The position numbers and the translations under genes are program-made. This document shows, piece after piece, positions 59,090 to 64,000 of a stretch of DNA of 64,000 bases (its first letter is position 1; the number at the start of each line of letters is the position of its first letter). The notes under the pieces were generated by a model. It was not told the origin of the DNA, did no database searches, and was given only the letters and a program-made list of their open reading frames with translations. The stretch is from the NCBI RefSeq assembly GCF_019966545.1, contig NZ_JAIMIC010000002.1:62001-126000 (forward strand). Reading direction: 5' to 3'. This DNA comes from Heliomarina baculiformis (GTDB taxonomy: Bacteria > Pseudomonadota > Alphaproteobacteria > Rhodobacterales > Rhodobacteraceae).

Positions 59090-60886
59090 ATGTTGCGAAG
59101 ACCGTTTGCGATCCTGTTCCTTGGTCTTGTGTCGGGCGCTGCTTTTGCGCAGCAGGCGGCGGATGCGGTAGAGCCTGAAACGGCCACGAAACCGGCAATC
59201 GCACAGATGGCGGATATGTCGCCCGCCATCGCGGCGGCGCAGGCGGCAAAATCGGCGGGCGAGCCCGTCGAGGCGAAGAACTGGATGGTCGCCGCGGCCA
59301 ACCCTCTTGCTGTCGAAGCCGGGGCGCAGGTTCTTCAAAATGGTGGCAGTGCGGCAGATGCGATGATCGCCGTGCAGGCGGTGCTCGGTCTGGTCGAGCC
59401 ACAATCCTCGGGGCTGGGCGGTGGCGCCTTTCTGGTCTGGTACGACGCTGAAACCGGCGAGCTGACTACGCTGGACGGGCGCGAGACCGCGCCATTGGCC
59501 GCCACGCCGCGCCTGTTTCAGGACGAGACTGGCACGCCGCTGAAATTCTTTGACGCCGTGGTCGGTGGCCGTTCGGTTGGAACGCCGGGCACGCCCGCGC
59601 TCTTGCAGGCGGCGCATGATCGCTGGGGAAAATCCGACTGGGCGACGCTTTTCGACCCCGCGATCCGTCTGGCCGAAGAGGGGTTTGCCGTTTCGCCCCG
59701 GCTTGCCGAACTGGTGGCCGAAGATGCCGACCGGCTGGGCCGCTTCCGGCCCACGGCGAACTATTTTCTGCCAAATGGCACGCCGCTGGTCGCGGGGCAG
59801 ACCCGGCGCAACCGTCCCTATGCCAAGACGCTGCGCGCATTGGCCGAGGGCGGCGCGGATGCGTTCTATACCGGGCCGCTGGCGCGATCCATTGTCCGTC
59901 GGGTGAACCGGGCCGAGGGCAATCCGGGCGTGTTGTCCGAACTTGATCTGGCGATCTATCAGGTGCGCGAACGCGAACCGGTCTGTGTAACCTATCGTGC
60001 CCATGATGTCTGTGGCATGGGGCCGCCATCTTCGGGCGCGCTGACCGTAGGGCAGATCCTCGGGATGCTGGAACCTTACGATCTGGCGGCACTTGGTCCC
60101 GAGAGCGCCGAGGCCTGGCGACTGATCGGCGATGCCTCGCGTCTGGCCTTTGCGGATCGCGGACGGTTCATGGCAGATGAGGATTTCGTGCCCATGCCAA
60201 CAAGTGGCCTTGTCGATCCGGATTATCTCGAGAAGCGATCCAGGCTGCTGAGCGGCGACACCGCACTGGAAACGGTCGAACCGGGCGCGCCCGAATTCGA
60301 TCACGCGATGCTTTGGGCCGATGACCAGTCCATCGAATTCCCCTCGACATCGCATATCTCTATCGTCGACGGGGCAGGTAATGTGCTGTCGATGACCACG
60401 ACCATCGAAAACGGGTTCGGCTCGCGCCTGATGGTCGGCGGGTTCCTTCTGAACAACGAACTGACCGACTTCTCCTTTGCCAGCCATGAAGACGGCGTGC
60501 CGATTGCCAACCGGGTCGAGCCGGGCAAAAGGCCGCGTTCCTCTATGGCGCCGACCATCGTGATGAAGGATGGCAAGCCGGTGCTGGCCATTGGCTCGCC
60601 CGGGGGCAGCCGGATCATCGGATATGTGGCGCAATCGGTGATCGGCTGGCTTGACTGGGGGATGAATGTGCAGCAAGCCGTGTCCGCAGGACATGCGGTC
60701 AACCGATTTGGCCAATTCGATCTGGAAGAGGGCACGGCGGCCGCCGACATGGCTGCACCGCTCGAGCAGATGGAATACGAGGTTTCGGTGACGAATTTGA
60801 ACTCTGGCCTGCATGCGATTGAAATTGGGGCGAGCCTTTTCGGCGGTGCCGACCCGCGCCGCGAAGGGATCGCGCTGGGCGACTAG
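59090..60886 (+). CDS. ggt: Gamma-glutamyltransferase, periplasmic
   Basis: 598 residues from the ATG at 59090 (ribosome site GGGGGAG). Signal peptide LRRPFAILFLGLVSGAAFAQQ as a whole is at 2-22. The proenzyme splits itself before the nucleophilic Thr of FPSTSHISIVDGAGN, leaving the small subunit; upstream are GGSAADAMIAVQAVLGLVEPQ and SSGLGGGAF, and downstream ENGFGSRLMVGGFLLNNELTDFS (core GSR and NNELTDF). The substrate is glutathione or other gamma-glutamyl compounds. The gene forms a run with its two neighbours in the same direction. Confidence 0.93.
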   Translation: MLRRPFAILFLGLVSGAAFAQQAADAVEPETATKPAIAQMADMSPAIAAAQAAKSAGEPVEAKNWMVAAANPLAVEAGAQVLQNGGSAADAMIAVQAVLGLVEPQSSGLGGGAFLVWYDAETGELTTLDGRETAPLAATPRLFQDETGTPLKFFDAVVGGRSVGTPGTPALLQAAHDRWGKSDWATLFDPAIRLAEEGFAVSPRLAELVAEDADRLGRFRPTANYFLPNGTPLVAGQTRRNRPYAKTLRALAEGGADAFYTGPLARSIVRRVNRAEGNPGVLSELDLAIYQVREREPVCVTYRAHDVCGMGPPSSGALTVGQILGMLEPYDLAALGPESAEAWRLIGDASRLAFADRGRFMADEDFVPMPTSGLVDPDYLEKRSRLLSGDTALETVEPGAPEFDHAMLWADDQSIEFPSTSHISIVDGAGNVLSMTTTIENGFGSRLMVGGFLLNNELTDFSFASHEDGVPIANRVEPGKRPRSSMAPTIVMKDGKPVLAIGSPGGSRIIGYVAQSVIGWLDWGMNVQQAVSAGHAVNRFGQFDLEEGTAAADMAAPLEQMEYEVSVTNLNSGLHAIEIGASLFGGADPRREGIALGD

Positions 60887-60907
60887 CCCGCAACAGGAGT
60901 AGAAAGT

Positions 60908-62311
60908 ATGGTTCAGGTAAAGGATCTGCCGCGTAACGAGGCCGGGATTAACGCGGTGATCGACGTGCTGAAAAAGCGGTTTGGTGATAAGGTCCATACC
61001 GGTCATTCGATGCGCGAGCAGCACGGGCATACGACCACATGGCTGACCAACCAGCTGCCCGATGCGGTTATCTTTCCGCAGAACACGGCCGAGGTTTCCG
61101 AGATCATGCGCAGCTGTTCGGCCCATGCGGTGCCGGTGATCGCCTATGGCACGGGCACGTCGCTGGAAGGGCACGTGAACGCCCCGGCCGGCGGCATCTG
61201 CATCGACATGAGCGAGATGAACCAGATCCTCGCGGTCCATGCCGAAGATCTGGATTGCGTCGTTCAGCCCGGTGTGACGCGCGAACAGCTCAATACCTAT
61301 CTGCGCGACCAGGGCTTGTTCTTTCCCATCGATCCCGGTGCCAATGCCTCGCTTGGCGGGATGACGGCGACGCGGGCCTCGGGCACCAACGCCGTACGCT
61401 ATGGGACGATGAAGGATAACGTGATCGCGCTCGAGGCCGTGATGGCCGATGGCGAGGTCATCCGTACTGCGCAGCGGGCGCGCAAATCCTCGGCGGGATA
61501 TGACATGACCCGGCTTCTGGTCGGTTCGGAAGGCACGCTTGGCCTGATCACCGAGATCACGCTGCGCCTGCAGGGCATTCCCGAGGCGATCAGTTCCGCG
61601 CGCTGCTCTTTCCCCACGGTTGAGGCGGCCTGCCGGGCGGTGATGATGACGATCCAGTTTGGCATCCCGGTCGCGCGGATCGAGTTGCTCGATTCGCTGA
61701 GCGTGAAAGCGGCCAATGCCTATTCCAAGCTGGACCTGCCGGAAGAGCCGCTGCTTTTACTGGAGTTCCACGGCTCCGAAGCGGGGGTGGTCGAACAGTC
61801 CGAGACATTCGGCACCATCGCCGAGGAATTCGGCGGCAGCGGGTTCGAAGCGACCACCAGCACCGAGGAACGCAACCGGCTGTGGCAGGCGCGTCACGAC
61901 ATGTACTGGGCGTCGATGCAACTGCGTCCGGGGGCCAAGGGCTTTTCCACCGATGTCTGCGTGCCGATCTCGCGGCTGGCGGAATGTGTCGAGGCCGCGC
62001 AGCGCAAGGCGGATGAGCTGGGGCTGATTTGCCCCATCGTCGGCCATGTTGGCGACGGCAATTTTCATACGCTTCCCCTGATCGACATGGATAATCCAGA
62101 AGAAATCGCCAAGGCCGAAGGCTTTGTCAGCTGGCTGGCCGAACTGGCGATCGGCATGGACGGGACCTGCACCGGCGAGCACGGGATCGGGCAGGGCAAG
62201 AAGGCTTATCTTGAAAAGGAGCTTGGCGCGACCCCCCGCTATATGGCGGTGGTGAAGGCGGCGCTGGATCCGGACAATATCCTCAACCCGGGCAAGATCT
62301 TTCCGATGTAA
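60908..62311 (+). CDS. FAD-linked oxidase, D-lactate dehydrogenase (cytochrome)/GlcD type
   Basis: 467 residues. The FAD-binding PCMH domain (about 45-230) has VPVIAYGTGTSLEGHV, GGMTATRASGTNAVRYG and GSEGTLGLITEI. The C-terminal oxidase cap has GHVGDGNFHTLPLID with metal-binding His residues and GEHGIGQGKKAYLE. It oxidises D-lactate, glycolate or a D-2-hydroxy acid and feeds electrons to quinone or cytochrome. It begins 21 bp after ggt behind AACAGGAG. Confidence 0.92.
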   Translation: MVQVKDLPRNEAGINAVIDVLKKRFGDKVHTGHSMREQHGHTTTWLTNQLPDAVIFPQNTAEVSEIMRSCSAHAVPVIAYGTGTSLEGHVNAPAGGICIDMSEMNQILAVHAEDLDCVVQPGVTREQLNTYLRDQGLFFPIDPGANASLGGMTATRASGTNAVRYGTMKDNVIALEAVMADGEVIRTAQRARKSSAGYDMTRLLVGSEGTLGLITEITLRLQGIPEAISSARCSFPTVEAACRAVMMTIQFGIPVARIELLDSLSVKAANAYSKLDLPEEPLLLLEFHGSEAGVVEQSETFGTIAEEFGGSGFEATTSTEERNRLWQARHDMYWASMQLRPGAKGFSTDVCVPISRLAECVEAAQRKADELGLICPIVGHVGDGNFHTLPLIDMDNPEEIAKAEGFVSWLAELAIGMDGTCTGEHGIGQGKKAYLEKELGATPRYMAVVKAALDPDNILNPGKIFPM

Positions 62312-62437
62312 GCCCTTTGCGCGGCGGGTTTGACCGGGAATCGCTAAGGAACCGGTTGACTCGCAGCGATCCATGGGTAAAAGGCGAACTTCATAAGTTT
62401 CACGGGGGCTCAACGCCTCTGGCGTAGGAGACCGACA

Positions 62438-62605
62438 ATGGCCAAGCCAACCACCATCAAGATCCGCCTGAATTCGACCGCAGGCACGGGCCACTTCTAT
62501 GTCACCAAGAAAAATGCGCGGACGATGACCGAAAAGATGTCGATCCGTAAATATGACCCGGTGGCCCGCAAGCATGTCGAATATAAAGAAGGCAAGATTA
62601 AGTAA
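62438..62605 (+). CDS. rpmG: 50S ribosomal protein L33
   Basis: 55 residues, too short to stand out by length but complete: [20 protein letters not shown] at the start, [23 protein letters not shown] near the end, then KIK and TAA. Without Cys knuckles, so the zinc-free form of L33. Ribosome site GTAGGAG. Followed by a strong terminator. Confidence 0.96.
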   Translation: MAKPTTIKIRLNSTAGTGHFYVTKKNARTMTEKMSIRKYDPVARKHVEYKEGKIK

Positions 62606-62633
62606 GCCTTTCTATTTCGACGTCAGAAGTTAT

Positions 62634-62667
62634 GGGGTCGCGCCGAAAGGCGTGGCCCTTTTTCTTT
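62634..62667 (+). terminator. Rho-independent terminator of rpmG
   Basis: GGGTCGCGCC (62635-62644), GAAA loop, GGCGTGGCCC (62649-62658): a 10-bp stem with two G-U pairs, directly followed by TTTTTCTTT. It lies 30 bp after the rpmG stop and just before the ribosome site of the acetyltransferase gene. Confidence 0.85.
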
Positions 62668-62680
62668 GGAGGATTGAAAC

Positions 62681-63187
62681 GTGAGCGGATTTAGTCTGCG
62701 CCGAACAACGTCGCTGGACATGGCAGAGATTGACGCGCTGCTTGCGCGCAGTTTTCCAAAGCTGGTTCGGGATTGTTACCCTCCTTCCGTAATGGTGACG
62801 GCGCTGCCGCTGATTTCGCGGGCGCAACCCTGGCTTTTGGATTGCGGGACTTATTACGCGGTGGAGCATGACAATCGTATCGTCGGGGTCGGCGGCTGGA
62901 CCGTCGATCTGCAAACGCCTGATATCGGTCATATCCGGCACGTGGCCACTGATCCGGCGCAGGTACGACAAGGCGTCGGTAGGATTCTGATGACGCATAT
63001 CCGGCGCGAGGCAGCCTCGGCCGGGATGCGAATACTTGAATGCTGGTCGACCCGGAACGCGGTGCCATTCTATGCGGCGCTCGGGTTTCTGGAGCTGGGG
63101 CCGATCGACGTGCCGTTGCAGCCGGGTATAACCTTTTCGGCGATCGAGATGCGGATGGTCATGGCCTCGGCACTGGCGCGCGATTAA
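62681..63187 (+). CDS. GNAT-family N-acetyltransferase
   Basis: 168 residues, starting with GTG behind TTGGAGG. The acetyl-CoA loop is VRQGVGRILMTHI (about 97-109), preceded by IRHVATDPAQ on the beta4 strand and followed by AASAGMRILECWSTRNAVPFYAALGF (core NAVPFYAALGF). Substrate unknown: small molecule or protein N-terminus. Its promoter must lie within or after the rpmG terminator, or it is expressed by read-through. Confidence 0.88.
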   Translation: MSGFSLRRTTSLDMAEIDALLARSFPKLVRDCYPPSVMVTALPLISRAQPWLLDCGTYYAVEHDNRIVGVGGWTVDLQTPDIGHIRHVATDPAQVRQGVGRILMTHIRREAASAGMRILECWSTRNAVPFYAALGFLELGPIDVPLQPGITFSAIEMRMVMASALARD

Positions 63188-63596
63188 CTTTGTCTCAATT
63201 GAAGCTGCCTATGGGATAGCTCAAGATAATTACGAGACTGCTTCCGGGCGCGATACTGGCTCTGTCGACCTGCGAGAAGGGAAAAAGTGTGGGATGCAAG
63301 GGCGTTGGCGGTTCGACATTGCGCGCCGCTCAGGCGGCTTTTGGGCTGGAGTTCTCCGGGGAAACGGCTGCGCGGCAGGTTTTCAAGTGATCTGAAAACG
63401 GCTCGCCAGGTTGGCTGTAACCGCTGAAAAGGACGGTGCACAACCCGGCTGCTATCTGTACACCCCCTGTACACCCCCCGTGCACCGTTTTCTAAGATTT
63501 GGACGATCCGGCACAGATATGCCGGGCCAGTTCTATGCTGAGAGGGCGGATTTTACAGTGGCAAGGCGGTCATCTGACACGCTGTGGGCCATCAAA
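63188..63596. other. Gene-free stretch of 409 bp
   Basis: No reliable coding region or RNA gene seen on either strand. At 63457-63479 TGTACACCCCC is repeated twice in tandem, with a degenerate third copy GTGCACC at 63480-63486. The function is unknown. Confidence 0.5.
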
Positions 63597-63626
63597 AAAC
63601 CCGCCAGAGGATGCTCTGGCGGGTTT
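63597..63626. terminator. Bidirectional terminator of the BI-1 family gene
   Basis: CCCGCCAGAG (63600-63609) and CTCTGGCGGG (63614-63623) pair perfectly around GATG. The stem is flanked by AAAAAA on the left and TTTCTTTTT on the right, so it can terminate transcription on both strands; the BI-1 family gene ends 23 bp away. Confidence 0.88.
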
Positions 63627-63649
63627 CTTTTTGGGTCTGTTGCTGACGC

Positions 63650-64000
63650 TTATTCGCGGTTGCCCAGCAGCTGCAGCAGGAACATGAACATGTTGATGAA
63701 GTCGAGATACAGGCTCAGCGCGCCCATGATCGCGGCTTTACCCAGCCATTCGCTATCGCCCGAATGGGCGTGCTGCAGGTAGGTCGTCTTGATGTTCTGA
63801 GTGTCATATGCGGTCAGACCGGCAAAGATCAGCACGCCAAGGATCGAAATCGCAAAGGCGAGGCCCGGCATCGGCCAGAAGATGTTGACGATCGAAGCTA
63901 CGATCAGGCCGATCACACCCATGATCAGGAAGCTACCCCAGCCGGAGATGTCCTTTTTCGTGGTGTAGCCCCAGAGGGACAGGCCGGCAAAGGCGATCGA
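63650..64000 (-). CDS. Bax inhibitor-1/YccA family membrane protein, C-terminal part
   Basis: The last 116 codons are in the window; the start lies beyond 64000. Reading continues upstream of the first Met in the frame as IAFAGLSLWGYTTKKDISGW-GSFLIMGV, the family's hallmark. Membrane helices follow, with AGLTAYDTQNIKTTYLQ and the end DFINMFMFLLQLLGNRE. BI-1 proteins are pH-sensitive calcium leak channels in structural studies; in bacteria the role is unclear, with E. coli YccA inhibiting FtsH. Confidence 0.93.
   Translation of the reverse strand, partial: SIAFAGLSLWGYTTKKDISGWGSFLIMGVIGLIVASIVNIFWPMPGLAFAISILGVLIFAGLTAYDTQNIKTTYLQHAHSGDSEWLGKAAIMGALSLYLDFINMFMFLLQLLGNRE

Noticed and set aside
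58619-61240. An 873-codon open frame on the minus strand
   Set aside because: It is antisense to the dehydrogenase, gamma-glutamyltransferase and oxidase genes, is rich in Arg/His/Gly, and shows no domain; high GC keeps stop codons rare in shadow frames.
1-64000. CRISPR array, prophage or insertion sequence
   Set aside because: No regularly spaced repeats, no transposase or phage structural genes were seen on either strand.

Overview
The window looks like chromosomal DNA of a high-GC alphaproteobacterium, most likely Rhodobacteraceae (Roseobacter group). The signs are three DctPQM-type TRAP transporter loci, a MocR regulator beside a class II HMG-CoA reductase, a form I CO dehydrogenase cluster, a SqrR/BigR-type persulfide sensor, and ordinary housekeeping genes (L33, tRNA-Gln, a BI-1 family protein) at the right end. 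The genus cannot be named from sequence alone. Almost all of the window is accessory metabolism packed as regulator-plus-operon modules.

Layout. (1) 1-3.1 kb: a cut-off TRAP binding protein, a class II HMG-CoA reductase and a divergent MocR regulator with three GTACAGT boxes between them. (2) 3.2-11.2 kb: cox cluster coxC-M-S-L-D-E-F for aerobic CO oxidation, with the form I CoxL active-site loop, followed by a FadR-type GntR regulator. (3) 12-14.4 kb: DODA-like dioxygenase and DoxX genes with a divergent LysR regulator. (4) 14.4-18 kb: sulfide/persulfide module with a SulP transporter, a rhodanese and a metallo-beta-lactamase-fold persulfide dioxygenase, divergent from a BigR/SqrR-like ArsR sensor. 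(5) 18-22.6 kb: three-subunit PaoABC-like molybdenum aldehyde oxidoreductase and a divergent TetR with a clear palindromic operator.

(6) 22.7-36.5 kb: the most striking part, a 15-gene, 13.7-kb minus-strand operon without internal gaps of note. In order of transcription it encodes a small protein, a Rieske oxygenase alpha subunit, a pentapeptide-like protein, an ABC importer (ATPase, binding protein, permease), an alpha/beta hydrolase, a type I extradiol dioxygenase, an SDR, a ThDP enzyme, an aspartate-dehydrogenase-like protein, an aldehyde dehydrogenase, a second SDR, an adrenodoxin-reductase-like flavoprotein and a flavodoxin. It reads as import, ring hydroxylation, meta-cleavage, C-C hydrolysis and side-chain processing, with a flavodoxin in place of the usual ferredoxin. 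A divergent unit carries an unknown 110-aa protein, a RidA protein lacking the catalytic Arg, and an IclR regulator.

(7) 38-46.3 kb: a second IclR, a bicupin, a NicC-like flavin monooxygenase, then a GntR-controlled TRAP transporter with an alpha/beta hydrolase and a RidA. (8) 46.3-53.4 kb: a LacI-controlled operon of TRAP dctPQM, a VOC protein, a RuBisCO-like protein and a DUF1537 sugar-acid kinase; the last two match the enzyme pair of 3-oxo-isoapionate degradation. (9) 53.4-64 kb: a membrane-anchored NYN/PIN-like nuclease, tRNA-Gln(TTG) next to a 113-bp segment with perfect 11-bp inverted ends, an MscS channel with a BON domain, quinone oxidoreductase, SH3 protein, 2-hydroxyacid dehydrogenase, gamma-glutamyltransferase, FAD-linked oxidase, L33, a GNAT acetyltransferase, and a BI-1 protein cut by the window end.

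Assignments rest on motifs and family resemblance recognised by eye; no database search was run.
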